Of a stretch of DNA of 64,000 nucleotides, positions 40,857-49,424 are shown in pieces. How positions within the stretch are numbered: the first letter of the stretch is position 1; every line of letters starts with the position of its first letter. Origin of the DNA: Bacteroidaceae bacterium (GTDB taxonomy: Bacteria > Bacteroidota > Bacteroidia > Bacteroidales > Bacteroidaceae); the NCBI GenBank assembly GCA_017470425.1, contig JAFUYT010000011.1:62001-126000 (forward strand). The letters are read 5' to 3'. A program made the translations under genes and the position numbers. Below the pieces are notes generated by a model. It searched no databases. It was not told the DNA's origin and worked only from the letters and a program-made list of their open reading frames with translations.

Positions 40857-42650
40857 TTACTCGCCCTTCTCCAGCTTAGCCTTCAGCTCGGCCAGTGCGT
40901 CGATGTCGCCGAGGGTGGTGCTGGCAGCCTGGTTCTGGATGACGGGCTGCTGCTCCTTGGCGGGGCGCTTGGCGGCCGCACGCTCAGCCTTGCGGGCCTC
41001 GCGCTGCTCGGTGCGGGCAGCATCTTCGTAGATGCGGCTGTGGGAGAGGATGATGCGCTTGCTGTCCTTGTTAAACTCGATGACCTTGAACTGGAGCTTC
41101 TCGCCCTGCTGAGCCTGAGAGCCATCTTCCTTGACGAGGTGCTTGGGGGTAGCGAAGCCCTCGACGCCGTACTCGAGCTGGATGACGGCACCCTTGTCGA
41201 GCATCTCGGTGATGGTGCCCTCGTGGACGCTGTCGCGCGTGAAGACGGTCTCGAAGACGTCCCAGGGGTTCTCCTCGAGCTGCTTGTGGCCGAGGGAGAG
41301 ACGACGGTTCTCCTTGTCGATCTCGAGGACGACGACTTCGATGTCCTCGCCGATCTTGGTGAACTCGCTGGGGTGCTTGACCTTCTTAGTCCAGCTGAGG
41401 TCAGAGATGTGGATGAGGCCATCGACGCCCTCTTCGAGCTCTACGAAGACGCCGAAGTTGGTGAAGTTGCGGACGCGGGCGGTGTGCTTGCTGCCGACGG
41501 GGAACTTCACTTCGATGTTCTCCCAGGGATCTTCCTTGAGCTGCTTGATGCCGAGGGACATCTTGCGCTCCTCGCGGTCCAGCGTCAGGATGACGGCCTC
41601 GACCTCGTCGCCGACCTTCATGAAGTCCTGTGCGCTGCGCAGGTGCTGGCTCCACGACATCTCGCTGACGTGGATGAGACCCTCCACGCCGGGAGCGACC
41701 TCGATGAATGCACCGTAGTCGGCCATGACGACGACCTTGCCGTGCACCTTGTCGCCCACCTTGAGGTTGGGATCGAGTGCGTCCCAGGGATGGGGCGTGA
41801 GCTGCTTCAGGCCGAGGGCGATGCGCTTCTTCTCCTCGTCGAAGTCCAGGATAACGACGTTGAGCTTCTGGTCGAGCTCCACGACCTCATGCGGATCGCT
41901 GACACGACCCCAGCTGAGGTCTGTGATGTGCACGAGACCATCGACGCCGCCCAGGTCGATGAACACGCCGTAGGAGGTGATGTTCTTGACGGTACCCTCG
42001 AGGACCTGCCCCTTCTCGAGCTTGGAGATGATCTCCTTCTTCTGCTGCTCGAGCTCGGCCTCGATGAGGGCCTTGTGGCTGACGACCACGTTGCGGTAGT
42101 CCTGATTGATCTTGACGATCTTGAACTCCATCGTCTTGCCTACGAACACGTCGTAGTCGCGGATGGGCTTCACGTCGATCTGGCTGCCGGGCAGGAATGC
42201 CTCGATGCCGAAGACATCGACGATCATGCCGCCCTTGGTGCGGCACTTGATGAAGCCCTTGATAATCTCCTCGTTCTCGAGTGCGGCGTTGACGCGCTCC
42301 CAGCTCTTGGCGGCGCGAGCCTTCTTGTGGGAGAGAATGAGCTGACCTTTCTTGTCTTCCTGATTCTCGATATAGACCTCTACAGTGTCGCCGACCTTCA
42401 GCTCGGGATTGTAGCGGAATTCGTTGGCCGAGATGATGCCATCGCTCTTGTAGCCGATGTTCACGACGACCTCGCGCTTGTTGATGGAGATGACCGTACC
42501 TTCTACGACATCGTGATCAGCAACGCCCGTCAGGCTCTTTTCGTAAGCCGCAGCCTGATCTTCGCGGCTTTGCCCTGTCTGGGCACCACCCTGCTCGTAG
42601 CCTTCCCAGTCGAAGTCCTCGAGGGGCTGGATGTTTGTTAAGTTAGACAT
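40857..42650 (-). CDS. rpsA: 30S ribosomal protein S1
   Basis: 597 residues with repeated S1/OB-fold domains; the clearest copies are GTVKNITSYGVFIDLGGVDG, GKVVVMADYGAFIEVAPGVEG and ARVRNFTNFGVFVELEEGVDG, each followed by a VHITDLSW/HVSEMSW/HISDLSW strand. Six domains in all are likely. S1 binds mRNA during initiation and is essential in many bacteria; in Bacteroidota it matters because Shine-Dalgarno sequences are weak. The C-terminus has a basic Ala/Arg/Lys-rich segment. It is transcribed from TACCTTTG at 42741-42748, leaving a leader of about 85 bases that could host autoregulation (inference). Confidence 0.96.
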   Translation of the reverse strand: MSNLTNIQPLEDFDWEGYEQGGAQTGQSREDQAAAYEKSLTGVADHDVVEGTVISINKREVVVNIGYKSDGIISANEFRYNPELKVGDTVEVYIENQEDKKGQLILSHKKARAAKSWERVNAALENEEIIKGFIKCRTKGGMIVDVFGIEAFLPGSQIDVKPIRDYDVFVGKTMEFKIVKINQDYRNVVVSHKALIEAELEQQKKEIISKLEKGQVLEGTVKNITSYGVFIDLGGVDGLVHITDLSWGRVSDPHEVVELDQKLNVVILDFDEEKKRIALGLKQLTPHPWDALDPNLKVGDKVHGKVVVMADYGAFIEVAPGVEGLIHVSEMSWSQHLRSAQDFMKVGDEVEAVILTLDREERKMSLGIKQLKEDPWENIEVKFPVGSKHTARVRNFTNFGVFVELEEGVDGLIHISDLSWTKKVKHPSEFTKIGEDIEVVVLEIDKENRRLSLGHKQLEENPWDVFETVFTRDSVHEGTITEMLDKGAVIQLEYGVEGFATPKHLVKEDGSQAQQGEKLQFKVIEFNKDSKRIILSHSRIYEDAARTEQREARKAERAAAKRPAKEQQPVIQNQAASTTLGDIDALAELKAKLEKGE

Positions 42651-42740
42651 AGAGTTAATTAATAAAAGATGAATGTTTTGAAAACGTTAGACTTTATGTT
42701 GTCTCGACAATTTCTCGTGCGAGATTGCCTAAAGCGGGCG

Positions 42741-42748
42741 CAAAGGTA
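42741..42748 (-). promoter_or_regulatory. -7 promoter element of rpsA
   Basis: TACCTTTG on the minus strand, about 90 bp before the ATG. Confidence 0.55.
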
Positions 42749-42829
42749 CGCATTTCTCCCCAAAGTGCAATGAATCAGAGGCATTTATTTTCTCTCTGCC
42801 CTGTATTTTTTCCTGTCGCCGGAGCGGGG

Positions 42830-44104
42830 TCAGAAGTAGTCGGGGCTGTCGGGGTTGAAGAATTCGTGGATGACGGTGGGACGGCCGGCGACCTCGCCGA
42901 AGATGATGAAGAGATGGCGGTCGTACCAGATGCGGGTGTAGATGAAGGGGCTCACGAAGCGCTCGCGGTGGAGGGAGTAGATGGCCCAGAGGCCGTCCTG
43001 GCGCTGCACGTAGGCGTGGTAGCGGAAGATCTGGATGTCGCGGAACCGGGGCGGCAGGAGATGGTGGCGGCGGTAGGCGTAGATGCCCTTGCGGCCGCCA
43101 CGGGTAGTGATCTCGAACTCTTGGTAGTAGTCCTCGGCCGAGAGGTAGGCGCCGATGAGGGCGGGCGGCAGCTCCTCGATGCGGAAGTGGCGGAGGAGCC
43201 CGGCGGGGTCGATGAGGAGCCACACCTTCAGGCGGCGCATCCGCGAGTGGGGCGGGATGCGCAGGAGCATGGCGTGGGTGAAATGGCGGTCGGCGACGGC
43301 ATGGCGGTTGGTGATGAGGGTGCAGGCGCAGCGCAGGGTGGGGAAGCGGAGGGTGAGGTGGCAGGCGATGTCGTAGGTGACGAGGAGGTTGTAGAACTGC
43401 CCGGCACCGCTGTAGAGGTAGCTGTTCTGCGACAGCAGGCGGACGTAGTCCTGCAGGCGCATGGCGCGGAGGCGGAGGCGCGGCGTGATATAGTAGAGGT
43501 AGCCGGGGAAGAGCTCGTGGGGCGTGCGGCGCGGGATGGGGTAGCGGTAGTCGATGAGGGTGCCGACGAGGGCATCGTAGTTGCTGCCGTCGTAGCGCAT
43601 GAAGCGGACGAGTTGCATGTCTTTGCGGCACAGCAGTGTGAAACGGTTCGTGCGCCAGATGCTGAAATGGAGGGCCATGTCGAGCGACTGCAGCTTTTGC
43701 TCGAAGAGGGCGCGCGGATGCCATCGTGCCCAGAGGCGACGATGGCTGCCGTTGACGGTGACGACGTGCTCCACGAGGCGGTTGCCGCGCATGGTGGGGG
43801 TGAAGGCCGACGGGAGACCGCAGTGGGCGGGCAGGCGACCGCAGGGCAGGTCGGCGCAGGCCAGCGTGAAGAGCTCTACGGCGATGAGCTGCAGGCGCAT
43901 ACCGTCCCATCGCTGGGCGGGTTTGCCGGCCGGCGTGGCGCGGCTGACAGGGGCGTAGTGGAAGCTGATCTGGATGCCCCAGACGCGGAAGTAGGTGATG
44001 TGCTCGTGGCAGTCGTGGTAGATCTGCACGCCGCGGACGGGGTAGAGCGTCAGGTGCTCGAAGAGGAGGGCGGCGGCGCCCTTGACGTAGCCATAGACCA
44101 CCAT
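42830..44104 (-). CDS. Hypothetical protein, start uncertain
   Basis: 424 residues from the ATG at 44104 to YF at the C-terminus. The chain has ordinary amino-acid balance with many Tyr/His/Arg (for example IQIYHDCHEHITYFRVWGIQI-like segments and RIWYDRHLFIIFGEVAGRP), unlike the Arg/Pro-rich overlapping frames, so it is probably the true frame. I do not recognise the family. The same frame stays open upstream to about 44310 and looks protein-like there (LVRHIYESGQAPAALTPDHV, ECFALLAALNLLNAAVKQPW), yet contains no ATG, GTG or TTG before it meets the purA stop. The real start may be non-standard, or the 5' part may carry a frameshift. It is downstream of purA on the same strand. Confidence 0.65.
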   Translation of the reverse strand: MVVYGYVKGAAALLFEHLTLYPVRGVQIYHDCHEHITYFRVWGIQISFHYAPVSRATPAGKPAQRWDGMRLQLIAVELFTLACADLPCGRLPAHCGLPSAFTPTMRGNRLVEHVVTVNGSHRRLWARWHPRALFEQKLQSLDMALHFSIWRTNRFTLLCRKDMQLVRFMRYDGSNYDALVGTLIDYRYPIPRRTPHELFPGYLYYITPRLRLRAMRLQDYVRLLSQNSYLYSGAGQFYNLLVTYDIACHLTLRFPTLRCACTLITNRHAVADRHFTHAMLLRIPPHSRMRRLKVWLLIDPAGLLRHFRIEELPPALIGAYLSAEDYYQEFEITTRGGRKGIYAYRRHHLLPPRFRDIQIFRYHAYVQRQDGLWAIYSLHRERFVSPFIYTRIWYDRHLFIIFGEVAGRPTVIHEFFNPDSPDYF

Positions 44105-44310
44105 CTTGCGACCCCACGGCTGCTTGACGGCGGCGTTGAGCAGGTTCAGGGCTGCCAGCAGGGCGAAGCACTCTGCGGCATCGGCGGGCGGGAAAAGACG
44201 GGAGACGACATCGACGGCCCGGCGGACGTGGTCCGGGGTGAGGGCGGCAGGCGCCTGCCCCGACTCATAGATGTGCCGGACGAGCGAGAGGGTGGGCGTT
44301 GGTGAAGCGC

Positions 44311-45585
44311 TTATCGCTGGCGGATGATAGTCTGTGCGCGGTCGGGGCCTACGGAGAGAATGGTGATGGGCGTCTGCAGTTCGCGCTCAAGGTAGTCGAT
44401 GTAGTCGCGGAAGGCCTGCGGGAACTCCGTCTCGGAGGTCATCGTGGAGAGATCCTCGCTCCAGCCGGGGAGGTCCTGATAGACGGCTGTCCAGCCTTCG
44501 GTGTCGTAGGGCATGTCGGTGGTGCGGCGGCCGTCCTTCTCATAGGCCACGCAGGCACGGATGACGGGGAAGCCGTCGAGGACGTCGGACTTCATCATGA
44601 TGAGCTGCGTGACGCCATTGATCATGATGGCGTACTTCAGCGCCACGAGATCGACCCATCCGCAACGACGGTTGCGGCCCGTGACGGCGCCGTACTCATG
44701 GCCGATCTCGCGCAGGCGATCGCCGGTCTCGTCGAAGAGTTCCACGGGGAAGGGGCCTGCGCCGACGCGGGTGCTGTAGGCCTTGAAGATTCCATAGACC
44801 TCGCCAATCTTGTTCGGCCCTACGCCGAGACCCGTGCAGACGCCGCCGGTGGTGGTGCTGGAGGAGCTCACGAAGGGGTAGGTGCCGTGGTCGATGTCGA
44901 GCATGGTGCCCTGTGCGCCCTCGGCAAGGACGTTCTTGCCCTCGGCCAGCAGGCGGTTGATCTCGATCTCCGTGTCGGTGAGGGGGAACTGGCGCATATA
45001 CTCAATGCCCTCGAGCCAGAGACGCTCCTCGTCGGTGATGTCGTAGTCGGTGTAGTGGAGGTCGCGGAGCTGCTGCTCGTGGCGCGCTTTCAATGCCTGG
45101 TATTTCTCGTTGAAACCCTCGAGGATGTCGCCCACGCGGAGACCCGTGCGGCTGGCCTTCTCGCTGTAGGTGGGTCCGATGCCTTTGCCGGTGGTACCCA
45201 CTTTGTTCTTGCCCTTGGCGGCCTCGTAGGCGCGGTCGAGGACGCGGTGCGTGGGCAGGATGAGGTGGGCGCGAGTGCTGATGTGGAGGCGGCTGCGGAG
45301 GTCGTAGCCGGCGGCTTCGAGCTCGCGCGCCTCGGCCATGAACAGGTCGGGAGCGATGACACAGCCGTTGCCGATGATGTTGAGCTTGCCCTCGTCGAAG
45401 ATGCCGGAGGGGATGGAGCGGAGGACGAACTTCTTGCCTTCGAAGATGATGGTGTGACCCGCATTGGGGCCACCGGCGAAGCGCGCTACGACATCGTAGC
45501 GGGGCGTGAAGACATCGACGACTTTGCCCTTGCCTTCATCGCCGAAGACGATGCCCAGAAGGGCGTCAACATGACCTTGTTTCAT
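44311..45585 (-). CDS. purA: Adenylosuccinate synthetase
   Basis: GTP-dependent ligation of IMP and aspartate, committing step to AMP. 424 residues with the N-terminal GDEGKGKVVD phosphate-binding loop, GGPNAGHTI, GKGIGPTYSEK, LAEGAQGTMLDIDHGTYPFV and C-terminal GRNRRCGWVD. Its ATG overlaps the stop of the upstream Fur-family gene by 4 bp, so translation is coupled; the Fur-purA pair is common in Bacteroidota. Confidence 0.97.
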   Translation of the reverse strand: MKQGHVDALLGIVFGDEGKGKVVDVFTPRYDVVARFAGGPNAGHTIIFEGKKFVLRSIPSGIFDEGKLNIIGNGCVIAPDLFMAEARELEAAGYDLRSRLHISTRAHLILPTHRVLDRAYEAAKGKNKVGTTGKGIGPTYSEKASRTGLRVGDILEGFNEKYQALKARHEQQLRDLHYTDYDITDEERLWLEGIEYMRQFPLTDTEIEINRLLAEGKNVLAEGAQGTMLDIDHGTYPFVSSSSTTTGGVCTGLGVGPNKIGEVYGIFKAYSTRVGAGPFPVELFDETGDRLREIGHEYGAVTGRNRRCGWVDLVALKYAIMINGVTQLIMMKSDVLDGFPVIRACVAYEKDGRRTTDMPYDTEGWTAVYQDLPGWSEDLSTMTSETEFPQAFRDYIDYLERELQTPITILSVGPDRAQTIIRQR

Positions 45586-46094
45586 GACTTATTCTGTTTT
45601 TTGTTGTGGGAAGCGTTTTGTTGGTAGAGGCGTAGCTGGCGCCGCATTTGGCGCATGCAGGTGGCGCAGGTGCCATAGACATAGACGATGCGGTGGCTGA
45701 CGGTGAAGGTGCGCGGGCGGTAGGTGTCGAGGCTCGCGGCGAGCTCCTTGCTCTTGATGCGCGTGATGCGGTGACAGTCGGCGCAGATCTGGTAGCTGCG
45801 CGGGCGGTCGTCATCGATGCGCTCGAAGACGGCGGAGGACGAAGAGAAGGGGTGCTGGATGAGCAGGTTGGCCTGCACGAGGAGCTGTGCCGTCTGGTAG
45901 AGTGTGCCGGTGCTGACGGGGAAGCGCCGCTCCTGCATCGTCTGCTGAAGCTCTTCGATGGTGAAGGTGCCCTCGAGGTCGTAGATGGCGCGCAGGATAG
46001 CGTAGCGCTCCTTGGTCTGGCGCAACTGGTGGGCAATCAGAAAAGTTCTGAATTGCTCGGCGACGGTCTCTTGTATGTTGGCTTTTTCGCTCAT
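45582..46094 (-). CDS. Fur-family transcriptional regulator
   Basis: 170 residues. The N-terminal winged helix (RQTKERYAILRAIYDLEGTF, then FTIEELQQTMQERRFPVSTGTLYQT) is followed by a dimerisation domain with two CxxC pairs (CADC near residue 103 and CATC near 143) that would hold a structural zinc. The classical HHDH regulatory-site motif is not obvious, so the sensed metal is unclear. The gene directly precedes purA with an ATGA overlap. The promoter TAACTTTG at 46102-46109 lies only 7 bp upstream of the ATG, leaving almost no 5' leader. Confidence 0.92.
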   Translation of the reverse strand: MSEKANIQETVAEQFRTFLIAHQLRQTKERYAILRAIYDLEGTFTIEELQQTMQERRFPVSTGTLYQTAQLLVQANLLIQHPFSSSSAVFERIDDDRPRSYQICADCHRITRIKSKELAASLDTYRPRTFTVSHRIVYVYGTCATCMRQMRRQLRLYQQNASHNKKQNKS

Positions 46095-46101
46095 GCGGCG
46101 A

Positions 46102-46109
46102 CAAAGTTA
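46102..46109 (-). promoter_or_regulatory. -7 promoter element of the fur-purA operon
   Basis: TAACTTTG on the minus strand, 7 bp before the ATG at 46094. Confidence 0.5.
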
Positions 46110-46147
46110 CAGCTTTTCCGCTGAACGGCCAAAGAATGTAGCGTAAT

Positions 46148-46780
46148 TTAACTTGCCAAAATACGATCCGCACGGCGCGCGGCCTCGGGAGAACTCTCGC
46201 CGTAGCGCAGGAGTGCGTTCTGGACGGCTTTGCGCAGGGGCAGCGAGGCGGTGGGCAGTGTGGCGGCAGCCTGGTCAAGGAACTCCTCGGCGGCGTCGGG
46301 GGCAAGCTCGGCGCCGTTCATCAGCAGGCGCCCCAGGACGAGGAAGCCGCAGAGCTGCTGCACGGGGCGCTCGGCGGCCATCCACTGGAACGACAGCTCG
46401 GCGGCGTAGGGCTGGCGCGAGAGCAGATCCATCGAGAGCAGCTGCGCCAGCTCCGCCTGCTCGGGGCGCAGGCTGCTGACCCAGAGGTCGGCCATGTCGG
46501 TGTCGAACTCCTCGGCGGGGAAGAGCATGATGGCCAGCAGGCGGTACTCGCGGACGTCCTCCTGCCAGAGCTCCAAGGCCAGACGGCGGTCGGGGGTGTA
46601 GCCGGCGGCAATCTCGCGCAGGCGCGGCAGCTCAATGCCGTAGGCGAGGCGGTAGCCCATGCCGCTCTCGCGGATGGCCTTTGCGGCGACGCCGTTCATG
46701 GCGGCGCGGAGGTCGGCGCGGAGTTGGGGGAGGAGGTCGGCGGACGAACCGCCGACAACGGGACGGGGGGAGTTACTCAT
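46148..46780 (-). CDS. DNA alkylation repair (AlkD-like) HEAT-repeat protein
   Basis: 210 residues of paired helices. The first motif GMGYRLAYGIELPRLREIA and the later LWQEDVREYRLLAIMLFPAE match the AlkD/AlkC-type glycosylase family (pfam08713), which in characterised members excises N3- and N7-alkylated bases. Residues needed for catalysis cannot be settled by eye (WxxxxxxE-like LWQEDVRE is present), and many Bacteroidota members are uncharacterised. Its start overlaps the stop of the DPP III gene by 8 bp, so it is cotranscribed with that gene. Confidence 0.8.
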   Translation of the reverse strand: MSNSPRPVVGGSSADLLPQLRADLRAAMNGVAAKAIRESGMGYRLAYGIELPRLREIAAGYTPDRRLALELWQEDVREYRLLAIMLFPAEEFDTDMADLWVSSLRPEQAELAQLLSMDLLSRQPYAAELSFQWMAAERPVQQLCGFLVLGRLLMNGAELAPDAAEEFLDQAAATLPTASLPLRKAVQNALLRYGESSPEAARRADRILAS

Positions 46781-48848
46781 TAATATAAGGGAGGGTGCTG
46801 TATTCTTGGCTGTAGCGGAGCATCTGGTGGTCGTAGGCTTCGCCGTAGCGGATCTGCACGTCGGTGATGTGGCCGTCTTTGTCCTCTGTCACGATGTACT
46901 CGGGGTTGATGAAGCCCTTGTAGGGCGCCAGATCGAGGGCTTTGTAGCGGGCGAGAACCTCGGCGTGGAGCTCGGGATCGACCTTCACGGCGTAGGTCTC
47001 GATGAGGCGGCGGGCACCTTCGTAGTCGCCCTCGCTCTTCACGCGCTGGATCTCAGCCAGCAGCTCGCCGAAGAGGTGGCGCAGGGCGGCGTAGTCGTTG
47101 ATCTGCACGTAGGTCTTGCCATCGCACTGGATGAGCTCCACGGCGGGTCTGCTACCCTCATCGGATGCTGAGGGAACTGTGGCGGCGTCCGCTGAGGATA
47201 AAGCGTGCTCCAGCACCCAATGGGCGATGAGGGCGCGGTTGCGCATGTGGGCCTCCTCGATGGTGTTGCCGGCCTCGATGCGCACGAGCTGCGTCATCAG
47301 ACCGTTCATCAGATAGGTGTAGTACTGGCTCTTGTAGGCATCGGCGTTGGGCGTGAGGCCGAGCTCGGTGAGCTTCGGGTCGGCGATGTAGTAGAGGCCG
47401 AAGAGATCGGCACGCGCCTCCTCGATGGCGCTACCGTAGGCCTTCAGCGAATCCGGGTCAACGCCCGGGAGGAGCTTGCCGGAGCCGTGGCCGAGGCACT
47501 CGTGGAGGTCGGTGTGGAGGTCGTCGCACACGTCGCCGTATTTATTTATAAGTTCGCGCGTGGGTGCGTCGATGACGAACTCCTCCTGGAAGCCGTTGCC
47601 GCGGGCTGCCTTGTTATAGGCATCGGTGAGGTTGCCGATGGTGACGCTCTTGGAACCGTGCTCGGCGCGTACCCAGTTGCTGTTGGGCAGGTTGATGCCG
47701 ATGGCGGTCGAGGGATAGAGGTCGCCACCGAGGATGGCGGCGGTGATGACCTTGGCGGTGATGCCGCGGCAGTTCTCCTTCTTGAAACGGGCATCGACGG
47801 GCGAGTGGTCCTCGAACCACTGCGCGTTGGCAGACAGCTTCGTGGTGCGCTCGGTGGCGGCTTTGTCCTTGAAGTTGGCATAGCCCTCCCAGCTGGCCTT
47901 CATGCCCAGCGGGTCGCCGTAGCTCTCGGTGAATCCATTGGTGAAATCGACATCGCCCTCGGTGTCCTCCACCCATAGGATGCTGTAGGCGTCGAAGGTG
48001 CGGAGGTCGCCTGTGTGGTAGTACTCGATGAGCTTGTCGATGACGGCCACTTGCTTCTCGCTCTCGGCGACCGTCTTGGCCTTTTCAAGCCAGTAGATGA
48101 TGCGGTCGATGGCCTGGCCGTAGAGACCTCCGCTGCGCCATACCTTCTCAGTGAGCACACCGTTCTCCTTCACGAGGCGGCTGTTCATGCCGAACATAAT
48201 GGGGTGTGCGGGATCGGGGTCAGCCTCCTTCATGCGGAGGTAGAAGTCCTCGGCCTCTTGCTGGGTGACGCCCGGGCCATAATAGTTACCGGCACTCGTG
48301 AGCACAAGGTCCTGGCCGTCGGCCTGGTTGGTGCGCTTGGGCATCACGCTGGGGTCGAAGATGACGGGGAAGAGTTCCTCTGTGTCGAAGGGCAGCTTCG
48401 CGGCGTCGATGTATTTTAATGCTGCGCGCAGGAAGTCCTCGGAAAAGCCGGGCTGGAACTTCTCGGAGCCGTAGTGGTGGTGGATGCCGTTGGAGAACCA
48501 GACGCGCTTGAGGTAGATAACGAACTGCTTGAAGTCCTCACTCTCACGGTCGCCAGTGTAGTCGGTGTAGATGGTTTCCAGCATCTTGCGGATGCGCAGG
48601 TTGTAGCGTCCGTTCTGATCCCAGAGGATGTCGCGCCCGCTGAGCGCCGCCTCGGAGAGGTAGTAGATGAGCGTCTTCTGCCGGAGCGACAGCTCGTCGA
48701 AGCCTTCGACCCGGTAGCGCAGCATCTGAAGGTCTGCGAAGCGCTCGTCGTTGTACTGGAATTCTGTTTCTTCTTTCTGGGTGCCACAGGAGGTGGCGAG
48801 GGTAGCTGTGATAATCAGCATGCTGAGTGTGAGGATTTGACGATTCAT
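46773..48848 (-). CDS. Dipeptidyl peptidase III-like zinc metallopeptidase (M49), lipoprotein
   Basis: 691 residues. The signal with lipobox LATSC (Cys 21) indicates a lipid-anchored envelope protein. The M49 zinc motif is HECLGH (449-454), the Bacteroidota variant of HELLGH, with the second motif EEARAD (476-481). DPP III removes dipeptides from peptide N-termini, probably helping peptide utilisation in the periplasm. Downstream it overlaps the AlkD-like gene; upstream the AraC-type regulator gene ends 6 bp before its start, so regulator, peptidase and AlkD-like gene may form one transcript. Confidence 0.93.
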   Translation of the reverse strand: MNRQILTLSMLIITATLATSCGTQKEETEFQYNDERFADLQMLRYRVEGFDELSLRQKTLIYYLSEAALSGRDILWDQNGRYNLRIRKMLETIYTDYTGDRESEDFKQFVIYLKRVWFSNGIHHHYGSEKFQPGFSEDFLRAALKYIDAAKLPFDTEELFPVIFDPSVMPKRTNQADGQDLVLTSAGNYYGPGVTQQEAEDFYLRMKEADPDPAHPIMFGMNSRLVKENGVLTEKVWRSGGLYGQAIDRIIYWLEKAKTVAESEKQVAVIDKLIEYYHTGDLRTFDAYSILWVEDTEGDVDFTNGFTESYGDPLGMKASWEGYANFKDKAATERTTKLSANAQWFEDHSPVDARFKKENCRGITAKVITAAILGGDLYPSTAIGINLPNSNWVRAEHGSKSVTIGNLTDAYNKAARGNGFQEEFVIDAPTRELINKYGDVCDDLHTDLHECLGHGSGKLLPGVDPDSLKAYGSAIEEARADLFGLYYIADPKLTELGLTPNADAYKSQYYTYLMNGLMTQLVRIEAGNTIEEAHMRNRALIAHWVLEHALSSADAATVPSASDEGSRPAVELIQCDGKTYVQINDYAALRHLFGELLAEIQRVKSEGDYEGARRLIETYAVKVDPELHAEVLARYKALDLAPYKGFINPEYIVTEDKDGHITDVQIRYGEAYDHQMLRYSQEYSTLPYINE

Positions 48849-48854
48849 GGAGCT

Positions 48855-49307
48855 TTATTCTGTTTTGCCCTTCCCGCCCTTGGGTTGTGCTAGGCGCGCG
48901 AAGAACTCATTCTGGTATTGCTTGGGCGTCTTGCCATAGGCGCGGAAGAACGCGGAGTAGAACGACTGCCGGTTGGCGAAGCCGCTCTGGGTGGCCACGG
49001 TGCCCATGTTGAGGCTCTTCGTGCGCTTGTCCGTCATGACGGCGATGGCATCGCGCAGGCGGTAGCCGGCGATGAGCGTGGGGAAGTTCGTCTGGAAACG
49101 CAGGCTCACGGCGGCGCTGATGTAGCGGGCGTTGGTGCCGATTTCCTCTGCCAGACGCTGGGCGTTGTAGCGCGGGTCGCGATAGCGCTTCTCTACAATC
49201 ATCTTGCGCAGGATCTGTTCGTAGATGTCATCGATGACTTCCGTTCTGATGGCTGTTCGGTAGAGGGCCGGTGCCTCTTTCTTTTCGCGGAGGTTGTACT
49301 TGGTCAT
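48855..49307 (-). CDS. AraC-family transcriptional regulator (short form)
   Basis: 150 residues, mostly the AraC DNA-binding domain: IYEQILRKMIVEKRYRDP, YNAQRLAEEIGTNARYISAAV for the first helix-turn-helix and TVATQSGFANRQSFYSAFFR then AYGKTPKQYQNEF for the second. There is no ligand-binding domain, so it may respond through a partner or act constitutively. It lies directly upstream of the DPP III gene and may regulate that operon. Promoter TACTTTTG at 49357-49364. Confidence 0.88.
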   Translation of the reverse strand: MTKYNLREKKEAPALYRTAIRTEVIDDIYEQILRKMIVEKRYRDPRYNAQRLAEEIGTNARYISAAVSLRFQTNFPTLIAGYRLRDAIAVMTDKRTKSLNMGTVATQSGFANRQSFYSAFFRAYGKTPKQYQNEFFARLAQPKGGKGKTE

Positions 49308-49356
49308 AAGGGATGAGATGTCAGTGTTTTTGTGTTGTTTTTGGATGATTGCGTTG

Positions 49357-49364
49357 CAAAAGTA
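49357..49364 (-). promoter_or_regulatory. -7 promoter element of the AraC-type gene
   Basis: TACTTTTG on the minus strand, 49 bp before the ATG. Confidence 0.5.
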
Positions 49365-49424
49365 GTCAGAAAACGGCGATGGCGGGCAATGGTGGATAGA
49401 AAAATGTATGACAGACGCTCCGAT

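Noticed and set aside
42725..44305. Long plus-strand frame opposite the hypothetical gene downstream of purA
   Set aside because: Asp/Gly/Val-rich composition typical of antisense frames; the minus-strand 424-residue frame has normal composition.
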